NCBI GenBank assembly: GCA_015655075.1
Contig: JAATFT010000006.1
Coordinates: 1-64,000 of the forward strand
Direction of reading: 5' to 3'
DNA: 64,000 nucleotides
DNA from: Clostridiales bacterium
GTDB taxonomy: Bacteria > Bacillota > Clostridia > Lachnospirales > Lachnospiraceae
The stretch's first letter is position 1, and every line of letters starts with the position of its first letter. The notes under the pieces were generated by a model that did no database searches, had not been told where the DNA came from, and was given only the letters and a program-made list of their open reading frames with translations. This document shows, piece by piece, positions 8,585 through 16,630 of this stretch. Both the position numbers and the translations under genes were made by a program.

Positions 8585-9058
8585 ATGGAAGCAGAAAAAC
8601 GTGTGGAAGATTCACTTACGGAACAGATACAATTATTAATGCCCCGGCATATTAATGGTACGGGAAGGTTATTTGGCGGTAAGCTTATGGAATGGATTGA
8701 CATAGTGGGCGGTATTACGGCAAGAAGGCATTCGGAGCGCGATGTGATAACGGCAGCTATTGATAATCTTCAGTTTAAACAGGGAGCTTATAAAAATGAC
8801 ACCTTGGTTCTAATCGGAAGAATTACTTATGTGGGAAATACTTCCATGGAAGTCAGGGTAGATACTTATGTGGAAGATTTGTCCGGGATCCGCCGGCCCA
8901 TTAACCGGGCATACATGGTTTATGTGGCGTTGGATAAGGAGGGAAAACCAACCCGTGTACCCAGGTTAATCGTTGAGACGGAAAGCCAGCGCGGAGAGTG
9001 GGAAGGTGCGATAAAACGAAATGAGCTGCGTAAAATAAGAAGAGAAAAAGGCTATTAG
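8585..9058 (+). CDS. Hotdog-fold acyl-CoA thioesterase
   Basis: A 157-residue cytoplasmic hotdog protein of the YciA/BACH acyl-CoA hydrolase group. It contains RHINGTGRLFGGKLMEWID, with the conserved helix and Asp, then NLQFKQGAYKNDTLVLIGRI and TSMEVRVDTYVED. Predicted to hydrolyse acyl-CoA thioesters; chain length is unknown. The start ATG is 14 bases from the nearest AAGGAGG, longer than usual, but an in-frame stop lies between, so no earlier start is possible. It is followed by a solo end of repeat family A and the spoIIID paralog. Confidence 0.88.
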   Translation: MEAEKRVEDSLTEQIQLLMPRHINGTGRLFGGKLMEWIDIVGGITARRHSERDVITAAIDNLQFKQGAYKNDTLVLIGRITYVGNTSMEVRVDTYVEDLSGIRRPINRAYMVYVALDKEGKPTRVPRLIVETESQRGEWEGAIKRNELRKIRREKGY

Positions 9059-9076
9059 TGACCAGTGTAAGTGCCA

Positions 9077-9117
9077 AGCGGTCAGAACGGTGCGATGATT
9101 TTTCAAACACGCTCTAG
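9077..9117 (-). repeat. Solo end of foldback family A
   Basis: The reverse complement reads CTAGAGCGTGTTTGAAAAAT, then CATCGCACCGTTCTGACCGC, identical to one arm of the full family A units. The other arm is absent. It lies between the thioesterase stop and the promoter of the spoIIID paralog. Confidence 0.75.
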
Positions 9118-9153
9118 TACAGCATTCACTGAAATCTATGCAATGCTGTACTA

Positions 9154-9183
9154 GACATATCGTGGGACAAACAAGCATATATT
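9154..9183 (+). promoter_or_regulatory. Candidate sigma-E-type promoter of the spoIIID paralog
   Basis: GACATATC (9154-9161), a 14-base spacer and CATATATT (9176-9183) resemble the mother-cell sigma-E consensus (about GKMATATT, 14-15 bases, CATACAMT), each hexamer region matching in most positions. It lies about 25 bases before the start codon, where SpoIIID genes of other spore formers are sigma-E controlled. Confidence 0.5.
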
Positions 9184-9208
9184 AGAAAAAACAAGCTTGG
9201 GGGTCCAT

Positions 9209-9472
9209 ATGATGCGGCAATACATGGAGGATAGAATAATCGAACTGGCTTATTATACCATTGAGACAAAAGCGACGGTAAGGGAAACTGCTTTAAAATA
9301 TGGAATCAGTAAATCGACGGTCCATAAAGATTTACAGGATCGGTTGCCCTATGTCAATAAGCAGTTGTACCATGCCGTAAATGAGATACTTATGAGGAAC
9401 AAGTCGGAAAGGCATATTCGAGGCGGTCTGGCCACAAGGCAGAAGTATCGGAGTATTGCAAAGGCAATGTGA
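9209..9472 (+). CDS. SpoIIID-like sporulation transcriptional regulator (intact paralog)
   Basis: An 87-residue protein in the SpoIIID family, the mother-cell DNA-binding regulator that activates or represses many sigma-E and sigma-K genes. The helix-turn-helix is ATVRETALKYGISKSTVHKD, followed by the C-terminal basic segment KSERHIRGGLATRQKY that makes the second DNA contact in SpoIIID. GGGGG precedes the ATG. It diverges more from the usual clostridial SpoIIID sequence than the split gene at 10417/28901: DLQDRLPYVNKQLYHAVNEI replaces the commoner DVTERL...INPSLA block. It may therefore have different targets or serve as a backup. Confidence 0.88.
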   Translation: MMRQYMEDRIIELAYYTIETKATVRETALKYGISKSTVHKDLQDRLPYVNKQLYHAVNEILMRNKSERHIRGGLATRQKYRSIAKAM

Positions 9473-9579
9473 AACCAAAAATAGGAGAAAATAGGAGAGA
9501 CTTGTGAAAATGCTTGACAATATAAGAGAAAACAGATATGGTTAAGATATTATAATACAGAAGAAAGGGGCAGTTGGAT

Positions 9580-10065
9580 ATGGACACTTTGGAAATGGCA
9601 CTTTCCCTGGAATATGATTTAGAAAAGTATTACAGGTCACAGGCAGAGAAAAATAAAGAAAATAGTCTGTCTGTTGTATTTACCATGCTGGCGGGGGAAG
9701 AAGAAAAACATGCGGAAATATTATTGGGTAAAGCAGATATGCTTGACCTGAAAGTTCAGGATAATAATATACTGACGGAAGCAAGAGGGTTATTCAAACG
9801 AATGAAAGATTTTAAAAGTGATATGAAGGAACTTCCCAGTCAGTTAGATTCATACCGGATGGCTCTTGAAATGGAACAAAAAAGTTTGGAGTTCTATAAG
9901 AAATTGCACGAAAATGCTGCTGATGAAAAAGCGAAGGAAACTTACCGGTATTTAATAAAGCAGGAAGATAACCATTGTATTATTATAGAAGAAATGGTGA
10001 AATTAACCACAAGACCGGAAGAATGGGTTGAATCCGCAGAATTTGGAGAGCGTGAAGATTATTAA
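9580..10065 (+). CDS. Rubrerythrin/ferritin-like diiron protein
   Basis: A 161-residue four-helix protein with the paired carboxylate motifs of the rubrerythrin-ferritin superfamily: LEYDLEKYYRSQAEK, GEEEKHAEIL, ALEMEQKSLEFYKKL and LIKQEDNHCIIIEEM supply the Glu and His ligands. There is no C-terminal rubredoxin CxxC domain. Likely role is peroxide or iron handling in an anaerobe. AAAGGGG lies upstream; ATG 9580 is preferred over an in-frame TTG six bases earlier for spacing. It sits between the two spoIIID copies and ends at a family A repeat plus a terminator. Confidence 0.85.
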   Translation: MDTLEMALSLEYDLEKYYRSQAEKNKENSLSVVFTMLAGEEEKHAEILLGKADMLDLKVQDNNILTEARGLFKRMKDFKSDMKELPSQLDSYRMALEMEQKSLEFYKKLHENAADEKAKETYRYLIKQEDNHCIIIEEMVKLTTRPEEWVESAEFGEREDY

Positions 10066-10076
10066 ACACTTAATTT

Positions 10077-10238
10077 AGGGTGTGTCTGAAAACTCATTGT
10101 ACCGTTCTGACCGCTCCACTTTGAGGTATACTGCGTTGCAATTTTGGAAACGTAGAACCACTACGCTCCCAAAATCGCTCCTTGTCTCCCACAAAGTGGA
10201 ACGCCCGGCCCAGCGCAGGCAGTTTTCAGACACGCCCT
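10077..10238. repeat. Foldback repeat family A, full copy 2
   Basis: About 162 bp. Ends AGGGTGTGTCTGAAAACT and AGTTTTCAGACACGCCCT are a diverged version of the family A termini, while the interior (TCATTGTACCGTTCTGACCG, then a central GGAAACGTAG...CTACGCTCCC hairpin) is clearly the same. It lies between the rubrerythrin-like gene and its terminator. Confidence 0.9.
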
Positions 10239-10252
10239 GGATAAATAAAAGC

Positions 10253-10300
10253 CACGTTTCCTTTTTGAAATCTTGGACCAAAAGGGAAACGTGATTTTTT
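10253..10300 (+). terminator. Intrinsic terminator
   Basis: CACGTTTCC pairs with GGGAAACGTG, followed by TTTTTT. It ends transcription from the rubrerythrin-like gene before the split spoIIID promoter. Confidence 0.85.
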
Positions 10301-10356
10301 GGGATTCCTTTTGACAAGCTGCCGATATTTGGGTAAAGTATGTGGCCCTAAATCGG

Positions 10357-10385
10357 ATATAATTTAAGGCATTCACGCATACAAT
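10357..10385 (+). promoter_or_regulatory. Candidate sigma-E promoter of split spoIIID
   Basis: CATACAAT (10378-10385) is a full match to the sigma-E -10 consensus CATACAMT. An ATATAAT run (10357-10363) lies 14 bases upstream as a weaker -35. The expected start of transcription is about 24-25 bases before the TTG start codon, with AGGGGGAT between. Confidence 0.65.
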
Positions 10386-10416
10386 ATAGAAACAAGTACA
10401 ATAGGGGGATATCCTT

Positions 10417-10563
10417 TTGAAAGGCTATATAGAAGAACGGGCAGTAGAAATAGCCAATTACATAATTGATAATAATGCGACTGTGAGGCAGACAGCCAAA
10501 CAATTCGGCATTTCGAAATCAACCGTACATAAAGACGTAATAGTTAACGAACGTTTTATATAA
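10417..10563 (+). pseudogene. spoIIID: spoIIID 5' part, interrupted by the 18.4-kb element
   Basis: A TTG start behind AGGGGGAT opens a frame reading MKGYIEERAVEIANYIIDNN, then ATVRQTAKQFGISKSTVHKDV. This is the first 41 residues of a SpoIIID protein close to the clostridial type, covering the helix-turn-helix. After the core GTACATAAAGACGT the frame leaves the family (IVNERFI) and stops. The missing second half is found, same strand and same phase, at 28931-29092. Joined at the core they give an 89-residue SpoIIID with intact C-terminal KSERHIRGGLATKEKY. The truncated product lacks the basic C-terminal contact region and is unlikely to be active. Confidence 0.92.
10525..10538 (+). other. Left attachment site core (attL-like)
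   Basis: GTACATAAAGACGT, the exact 14-base sequence shared with 28931-28944. It falls in the codons for the recognition-helix residues V-H-K-D-V. Left of it the spoIIID frame is intact; right of it element DNA begins, with GAACGTT at 10549-10555 as a possible recombinase arm sequence. Confidence 0.85.
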
Positions 10564-10594
10564 TTATATGCCAAAGGGTTTGGAAAAGGTTTCG

Positions 10595-11614
10595 TTAATC
10601 CGCCAAAACCTTTACGGACTTTCGGATGATAAAAGTTGTTTCAATCATTTTTCTTTCGGGAAATGAATCCAAATTCCCGTTGATACGTTTCATAAGTAAT
10701 TCTGTGGCCTGCCTGCCGATTTCATCCATATTCTGAACAACTGTGGTTATGGGCGGATTAAAGGCGGAAAAAATTTCATCGTCATCAAAACTAATCAGCG
10801 AAAAATCTTTGGGTATCTGCATATTCAGGACGCTCAACGTCATAATGGCGGAGAGGGTTAAATCATAGCCTAATATGAGGACGGCTGTGGGGTGCTCCGG
10901 AAGGCTCATCATTATGCGTAAGTACTCTGCACAGGAGGAGACCGCACCTCCGTAGACGGATAAATTCCTTTCCGGAATTTGATATTCTGAACATGCGTTT
11001 TGGAATCCGGTTAAACGCTCTTTCATGGTATAGCTGGAAAGATTACCGCCGATGATTCCAAGTCTTTTGTGTCCCCTTTCTAAAAGGTATCTGGTAGCGT
11101 TATAGGCGCCGGCCCGATTGTCGGATGTTACAAAATCTCCGGGGATACCGGATAATTCCTGGTCGAGGCAGACAAAAGGAATGCCGGCTTTTTGCAGTAA
11201 AAAGGGAAGTTTAAAGGAGGCCCTGTCATCCGTTATATTGCTGTCCGGAATTAAAATAACGCCGTCTACCTGCTTGCTTAATAGAAATTGCAATTCCGAA
11301 GTATTGTCACCGGAGGATGCATTATAGGAAGATATTATAGTTGAATAATTATACTTTCTTAGATGCTCTTCAATAATGCTGCACAGGGATCCCCAAAAAT
11401 AATCACCTATTATGGGCAATAGGATACAGACGGTATTGGTTTTTTTTGAGCGCAGATTTTGAGCCGTTTTATTTGGAATATAGCCTAATCTTTGAATACT
11501 TTCTTCTATAATTTTTTTATTTTCGGGTAAAATATTTTTACCGTTTAGGTATTTGGATATGGTTGCAAGAGATAAATTTGTATCTTTTGCGATATCTTTA
11601 ATTGTACTCCCCAT
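10595..11614 (-). CDS. LacI-family regulator of the sugar transporter operon
   Basis: A 339-residue repressor with an N-terminal LacI helix-turn-helix (STIKDIAKDTNLSLATISKY) and hinge (LGYIPNKTAQNLRSKKTNTV), then a periplasmic-binding-protein-like sensor domain to the C-terminus. It is the first gene inside the left end of the element and is divergent from the sugar ABC transporter operon at 11935. Two CGAAACGTTTT operators lie between them, so it probably controls that operon and itself. The inducer is unknown; the fucosidase downstream makes a fucosylated glycan product plausible. Confidence 0.9.
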   Translation of the reverse strand: MGSTIKDIAKDTNLSLATISKYLNGKNILPENKKIIEESIQRLGYIPNKTAQNLRSKKTNTVCILLPIIGDYFWGSLCSIIEEHLRKYNYSTIISSYNASSGDNTSELQFLLSKQVDGVILIPDSNITDDRASFKLPFLLQKAGIPFVCLDQELSGIPGDFVTSDNRAGAYNATRYLLERGHKRLGIIGGNLSSYTMKERLTGFQNACSEYQIPERNLSVYGGAVSSCAEYLRIMMSLPEHPTAVLILGYDLTLSAIMTLSVLNMQIPKDFSLISFDDDEIFSAFNPPITTVVQNMDEIGRQATELLMKRINGNLDSFPERKMIETTFIIRKSVKVLAD

Positions 11615-11738
11615 TTTGTTACCTCTTTCTATATGTTAATTCGTAAGAACCCCGGCAGCTGAATATTTATGGCCGGATAATCATTAATAATATAACATGG
11701 AAATTGAATTGGCGCAAGATACATAAAATGCACTAATA

Positions 11739-11752
11739 AACGAAACGTTTTA
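11739..11752. promoter_or_regulatory. Candidate LacI-type operator 1
   Basis: AACGAAACGTTTTAT is a near-palindrome centred on AACGTT and shares CGAAACGTTTT (11741-11751) with a second site 141 bases downstream. CG-centred near-palindromes are typical LacI-family operators. Confidence 0.6.
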
Positions 11753-11879
11753 TCATATAAAACATTATTTTTATGGAATATAATGCTATTATAATTAAAA
11801 TATATAATATAAAAGTGTGTAGATTAGACAAATTTATATTGACAAAGTGTAATAAAAGCAATAAAATAAATAATACATA

Positions 11880-11894
11880 AGCGAAACGTTTTGC
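11880..11894. promoter_or_regulatory. Candidate LacI-type operator 2
   Basis: AGCGAAACGTTTTGC contains the same CGAAACGTTTT core (11882-11892), about 40 bases before the binding-protein gene. The pair could support DNA looping by the divergent LacI-type repressor. Confidence 0.65.
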
Positions 11895-11934
11895 CTTATA
11901 ACTTATCAATTCTATTAAAATGGGAGGATGCAAT

Positions 11935-13287
11935 ATGAGGAAAAAGGTAATTGCATTATTGTTAATGGGAAGTATGATATTGTCTTTGACAGCCTGCGGC
12001 AAACCGGCAAAACCCAATGACACTGGCAACTCAAGTGATTCATCATCGGAAGGTGAACAAGCGGGGGATTCGGATAAGGAGGATATTACTATTACAGTTG
12101 CCTCCAGATATGGATCAGATGTACCGGATGAAAAATTTTACAGACAAAAGGTTCAGGAATTTAATGATATGGATAACGGAGTCAAGGTTGTTATGGATAA
12201 TATTCCCACAGAATCGGACTATCTGGATAAGTTAAGAACTTCTTTTGCCAATGGGGACACACCCAACGTTTTTATTGAATACGGAGGCTCCAGGGTGAAG
12301 GATTATGTGGAAAGTGACGCCCTTGTTAATATGGAGCTTTATTACAAAAGTGATCCGGATTGGTACGGCAGCTTTTATGAAAGCATGTTCGGCGATCTGC
12401 AGTATGCCGGATATGACGGTATCTGGGGTGCGCCCTTTAAGTCCTATACGGTAAGTCTGTATTATAACAAGGATATTTTTAAGCAGCAGGGCTTAACGGT
12501 TCCGGAAAGCTGGGAGGATTTGCTTAATGTCTGCCAAAAATTAAAAGATGCGGGTGTAAAACCCTTTCAGGTCGGTGAAAAGGATGTATGGCGTTTTGGA
12601 CATTTACATAACAATATTGTAATTAAGTCCCTTGGAACAGAAGCGGTTGCAAAACTGGCGGACAGAAGTCTTGCTTATGACAGTCCTGAAGTGCTTAAGA
12701 CCTATCAGTTGATTTCGGATTTAGTGGATAAAGGTTATATGGGAGATGATATTTTGAATACGGATTACAATACCGAAAAATCTACCTATGCGGCAGGCAA
12801 ATGTGCGATGAGATGGGATGGTTCCTGGTATGTATCGGAAATTTACGGAACGGATATATATGATAAGACCGGTACCGCACCGTTTCCTTATATCGATGAG
12901 AAATATAAGGATCAGGCCCAGGGCGGAGCTTCCGATATGTGGTTTATCTCCAAATTGGGTAAATCGGATGCAGAGATTGAGGCGTCCGTGGAATTTGTAA
13001 AATATATTACTTCACAGGAATATACCGCAGAGAATAATGAAGTTGCATCTGTAATCTATCCAATCAAATTTACCCCTACGGATAAAACGCCCCAAAATCC
13101 CATGCTTGATGAAATTAAAGGATTTGTTGAGAATTATACCTCAATGAGCACGGATATACAAAACAGCGATCCCCAATCCTTTATGCTTGATACAGTCAGA
13201 AATGCCTTACAGGGGCTGGCTATGGGTAATACTCCCGAACAATGCGGCAAAGAAATCGTTGACCGTATTGCGGAGGGAAGCGAATGA
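11935..13287 (+). CDS. Sugar ABC transporter substrate-binding lipoprotein
   Basis: Extracytoplasmic family 1 solute-binding protein, 450 residues, delivering a sugar or oligosaccharide to the two permeases that follow. The N-terminus is a lipoprotein signal (KKVIALLLMGSMILSLTACG) with the lipidated Cys in LTAC, then a Ser/Asp-rich linker and the binding domain (YGGSRVKDYVESDALVNMEL, WGAPFKSYTVSLYYNKDIFK). The ATG at 11935 is chosen because GGGAGGATG lies just before it; an earlier ATG overlaps that site. No ATP-binding subunit is encoded nearby, so a shared MsmX-type ATPase is likely. Confidence 0.92.
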   Translation: MRKKVIALLLMGSMILSLTACGKPAKPNDTGNSSDSSSEGEQAGDSDKEDITITVASRYGSDVPDEKFYRQKVQEFNDMDNGVKVVMDNIPTESDYLDKLRTSFANGDTPNVFIEYGGSRVKDYVESDALVNMELYYKSDPDWYGSFYESMFGDLQYAGYDGIWGAPFKSYTVSLYYNKDIFKQQGLTVPESWEDLLNVCQKLKDAGVKPFQVGEKDVWRFGHLHNNIVIKSLGTEAVAKLADRSLAYDSPEVLKTYQLISDLVDKGYMGDDILNTDYNTEKSTYAAGKCAMRWDGSWYVSEIYGTDIYDKTGTAPFPYIDEKYKDQAQGGASDMWFISKLGKSDAEIEASVEFVKYITSQEYTAENNEVASVIYPIKFTPTDKTPQNPMLDEIKGFVENYTSMSTDIQNSDPQSFMLDTVRNALQGLAMGNTPEQCGKEIVDRIAEGSE

Positions 13288-13428
13288 TTGAAGAATAGAA
13301 AGATGTAAGGGTTTATAAGGGTTGTTGCAGAAGGGGAACCGACGGAACCTGCGTATGGAACGGGAATTGTATTTTCTGGAAATTTCCATTCGGGAACTTA
13401 CAGCTTCCGGATTTTGCGGCAAATCCTA

Positions 13429-13595
13429 TTTAAGAGCATTCTCGGAAACTCTTTGTACGCAGATTTGTGAGATGATTTTTTGTCAGATATGCACAAATTT
13501 ATGAGGCGTATGTGGACGTTGATTAAATTTGTGTGTAGCTGGCGAAAAATCAGACGCAAAGATGCGTACAGAGGAGTTTCCGAAGTGCTCTTTAA
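13429..13595. repeat. Foldback repeat family B, full copy
   Basis: About 167 bp with termini AAGAGCATTCTCGGAAACTC and GAGTTTCCGAAGTGCTCTT. Inner segments pair in order (TTGTACGCA with TGCGTAC; GATTTTTTGTCAG with CTGGCGAAAAATC; CACAAATTTA with TAAATTTGTG), so the unit folds as one hairpin. A shorter relative lies between rpoB and rpoC at 45557. It separates the binding-protein gene from the first permease gene, and an open frame runs through it, which can mislead start prediction for the permease. Confidence 0.88.
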
Positions 13596-13614
13596 GGAAA
13601 AGGAGAGGATTTTT

Positions 13615-14499
13615 TTGCGACACAGGAAAGTGAATGAGAAAATAATCATAGTTACCTTTTTGATGCCGGCGTTGGTATTGTTTTTCGGTCTGATTGTATA
13701 TCCCGTATGTAATACGGTTTTTTTGTCTTTTCACAGCTGGAAAGGGGTGTATGGTGCGGCAAAGGATTTTGTGGGATTGAATAATTATGGGAAAGTATTA
13801 TCCAGTGAAAGCTTTTGGAATGCAATGCTGAATTCCGTTTATTTTATGATCGGCGGTTTTGTGATTTTAATGCCCCTGGCTTTTGGACTGGCGCTTCTTA
13901 TAACCTCCAGGCTGAAGGGTACGAAATTAATGAAAACGGCGTTTTTTATGCCGGTTATGCTGTCTACAACAGCGGTTGCATTAATGTGGGTGTACATTTT
14001 AAACCCAAGTTACGGAGCGGCGAACACAATATTAAGGGCGATGGGGCTTGATGCTTTATGCAGAGAATGGCTTTCAACTCCTACGTTAAATGTATGGTGC
14101 GTCGTTTTGGTCAACGAATGGATGTACGCCGGCTATAATATGCTGATTTTTGCCGCGGGCCTTGTGGCTATCCCCGATTCCCTGTATGAAGCGGCTGAAA
14201 TAGACGGATGTTCCAGGTGGAAAAAAATCCGTTATATTTCCATTCCTTTGTCAAAAGAATCTTTTAAAATCTTTTCTGTATTATGTGTTACCGGGTGCCT
14301 GAAAGCCTTTGATTTAATTTGGGCCATGACCAAGGGCGGCCCGAACCACACTTCAGAAACTCCGGCCACATTGCTATATAACGAGGCTTTTACCTTTAAA
14401 TCCTTTGGCAAGAGCAGTGCCATCGGCGTGGTTCTTTTGGTTATGGGAGTAGTTTTAAGTCTTTTGATGAACCGTCTATTTAAGAAAGAAGAAATATAG
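13615..14499 (+). CDS. Sugar ABC transporter permease (MalF/UgpA-type)
   Basis: Inner-membrane subunit with six predicted helices (IIIVTFLMPALVLFFGLIVY first). The EAA loop that docks the ATPase is EAAEIDGCSRWKKIRYISIP. The TTG at 13615 is taken as the start, giving 294 residues, because AAAGGAGAGG lies upstream and the longer frame would translate repeat family B. It is followed 11 bases later by the second permease. Confidence 0.88.
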   Translation: MRHRKVNEKIIIVTFLMPALVLFFGLIVYPVCNTVFLSFHSWKGVYGAAKDFVGLNNYGKVLSSESFWNAMLNSVYFMIGGFVILMPLAFGLALLITSRLKGTKLMKTAFFMPVMLSTTAVALMWVYILNPSYGAANTILRAMGLDALCREWLSTPTLNVWCVVLVNEWMYAGYNMLIFAAGLVAIPDSLYEAAEIDGCSRWKKIRYISIPLSKESFKIFSVLCVTGCLKAFDLIWAMTKGGPNHTSETPATLLYNEAFTFKSFGKSSAIGVVLLVMGVVLSLLMNRLFKKEEI

Positions 14500-14510
14500 G
14501 AGGAGGATGG

Positions 14511-15335
14511 ATGAAAAGTAAAGTCGGAAAATTATGTTGTTATGTATTTGCGATAATTTGGGGTCTTATAACGATTTTTCCATTATACATTACCTTCCTG
14601 TCTTCCGTAAAGGACAATCAGGGAATTAACCTGGGTATGTTTAAGCTTCCGGTAAAGTGGCTGTGGTCCAATTATACCGCCGCCTTTAACAGTGCACATA
14701 TTGGCCAGGCGGTTATAAATTCAATTTCACTCGGTATAATGAGTACGGTTATTGTTACGGCTGTGGGCATGCTCGCCGCATATGTTTTATCCAGAAAAAG
14801 ATTTAAATTAAAATCCATAATCTACAGCTTGTTTTTAGTTGGCGTTATGGTGCCGGTACATTGCACGATTATCCCTATATCCAGTCTGGCAACCGGAATC
14901 GGAGGCAGAAATTCTTACTGGTTTCTTACCTTGGTTTATGCGGCGTTTAACTTATCCCAGGCAATATTTCTGTTTACCGGTTATCTTAACGAGGTGAATA
15001 AGGAACTGGATGAGGCGGCAATTATTGACGGCTGCAATGATTTCCAGTTATTATTCCGTGTGCTGACTCCCGTGTCCCTGCCGATTATTTCTACTCAGGC
15101 TATTTTAACATTTGTTTATGGTTACGGAGAACTGATATTTGCAATGATCTTACTTTCGGATGAAAGAAAATATACGATTTCCCGCGCCATGCTTTCCTTT
15201 TCGGGAGGGTATCAGCAGCAGCTGGGGCCGATTTTTGCCTGCATCATATTTGCCGTGCTGCCAATGATTATCCTGTACGTTTTATTCCATGAAAAGGTGC
15301 AGTCAGGCATGTTATCAGGAGCGGTAAAAGGATAG
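14511..15335 (+). CDS. Sugar ABC transporter permease (MalG/UgpE-type)
   Basis: Second membrane subunit, 274 residues with six predicted helices. The EAA loop is DEAAIIDGCNDFQLLFRVLT. AGGAGGATGG precedes the ATG. It partners the 13615 permease and the 11935 binding lipoprotein to import a sugar, probably a substrate or product of the alpha-L-fucosidase further downstream. Confidence 0.92.
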   Translation: MKSKVGKLCCYVFAIIWGLITIFPLYITFLSSVKDNQGINLGMFKLPVKWLWSNYTAAFNSAHIGQAVINSISLGIMSTVIVTAVGMLAAYVLSRKRFKLKSIIYSLFLVGVMVPVHCTIIPISSLATGIGGRNSYWFLTLVYAAFNLSQAIFLFTGYLNEVNKELDEAAIIDGCNDFQLLFRVLTPVSLPIISTQAILTFVYGYGELIFAMILLSDERKYTISRAMLSFSGGYQQQLGPIFACIIFAVLPMIILYVLFHEKVQSGMLSGAVKG

Positions 15336-15436
15336 AAAGCGGTAACGCATGAAATATCTAAAGATAACAAATGGGTATCGTGGCTGTCATGGATTTCTTT
15401 TGCGCCGGCGTAAGCAGAGAAAGGCGGGCGGGTTTA

Positions 15437-15467
15437 TATCGAATAGGAGGCAATTTCCTATTCGATA
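15437..15467. promoter_or_regulatory. Perfect inverted repeat upstream of the second LacI gene
   Basis: TATCGAATAGGA and TCCTATTCGATA form a 12-bp perfect stem with a 7-base loop. It is followed by AAAAA rather than T, so it is not a clear terminator. It could be an mRNA processing/stability hairpin between the transporter genes and the regulator-fucosidase genes, or an operator. Confidence 0.5.
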
Positions 15468-15565
15468 AAAATAGGATTGTTGAATAATAAAGAATATGAT
15501 ATGATTCAGTCGAAAGTACTTGAATATAACATGAAAAATATTGTATTTACGAAAGGGCTTATCAG

Positions 15566-16597
15566 ATGGCAGTTACGATTAAGGATGTGGCCAAGCAAAC
15601 AAATCTGGCAATATCTACAATTTCAAAATATATGAACGGAGGTAAAGTCCGCCCGGAAAATCAAAAGCTGATTGAAGAGGCAATCCGCAAATTAGGATAC
15701 CGCCCGAATGATAATGCAAGGGGGCTGCGGAATGCCAAAACATATACCATCGGTGTATTAATCGATTCCCTTGGCAGTCAGTACTTTGCAAAAATTACAC
15801 AGATGATAGAAAAAATACTAAAAAAAGAAGGATACTCTATTCTGGTCTGCTGTCATAAAGATAATGGGGCGGCGGCCAAGAAAGCGATTGAATTTTTGGT
15901 CTCTAAGCAGGTGGACGGTATTATTATAGAACCGGTGGCAGGTGATGAGGACTACGCCGTGCCGATTCTTCACAGCAAAATACCTTTTGTCGTGATTGAC
16001 AGGGCTTTGGGCCGTATTAAAACCGACCGGGTTATGTCTAATTCCACTTTCGGCGCTTATCAGGCAACGGAATATTTAATTCAGAAGGGACATAAGAAAA
16101 TTGCTATAATCACCGGAACTTCACAGAAAAATCCCGGCTTGTTAGCCGCAGAAGAACGGTACAGAGGATATTTAAGGGCAATGGAAGACTATGAGCTGAC
16201 CTTGCAGAAAGAGTATATCCTGGAAGGGGATTTTAAATTTGAATCCGGATATGGGTGTATGCAGAAATTATGGAAATTAAAAAAACACCCCACGGCTGTA
16301 TTCGTTTCAAATTATAATATGTGCCTGGGCGCAATGACGGCAATTCATAATATGAAAATCAGCATCCCGGAAGAATTGTCTTTTATAACATTTGACGATT
16401 TGGAATTTTCTATGGTTTCAAATCCTGCGCTTACCGCAATCCGCCAGCCTATGGAAAAAATAGCGGAAAAAGCGGTGGAGCTTCTCTTGCGAAGAACAGA
16501 CGGTGATTATACGGATTACCCCCAATATATAAAACTGCATACGGAATTAGTGGAACGCGATTCGGTGGCCAGGCACGGGAATGTGATTAAGGGTTGA
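15566..16597 (+). CDS. LacI-family regulator (second)
   Basis: A 343-residue LacI/GalR protein: helix-turn-helix VTIKDVAKQTNLAISTISKY, hinge LGYRPNDNARGLRNAKTYTI, then the sugar-sensor domain ending near LELLLRR. It resembles the 10595 regulator, especially in the first 60 residues, which suggests an old duplication. It lies between the transporter genes and the fucosidase gene and is cotranscribed with the latter (33-base gap). Likely target is this operon; the effector is unknown. Confidence 0.9.
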   Translation: MAVTIKDVAKQTNLAISTISKYMNGGKVRPENQKLIEEAIRKLGYRPNDNARGLRNAKTYTIGVLIDSLGSQYFAKITQMIEKILKKEGYSILVCCHKDNGAAAKKAIEFLVSKQVDGIIIEPVAGDEDYAVPILHSKIPFVVIDRALGRIKTDRVMSNSTFGAYQATEYLIQKGHKKIAIITGTSQKNPGLLAAEERYRGYLRAMEDYELTLQKEYILEGDFKFESGYGCMQKLWKLKKHPTAVFVSNYNMCLGAMTAIHNMKISIPEELSFITFDDLEFSMVSNPALTAIRQPMEKIAEKAVELLLRRTDGDYTDYPQYIKLHTELVERDSVARHGNVIKG

Positions 16598-16630
16598 AGG
16601 AAAATAGAATGAGAGAAAGGAATACCAATA

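Noticed and set aside
13480-13614. Longer N-terminus for the sugar permease
   Set aside because: It would be encoded by foldback repeat B; normal permease sequence begins after the TTG at 13615.
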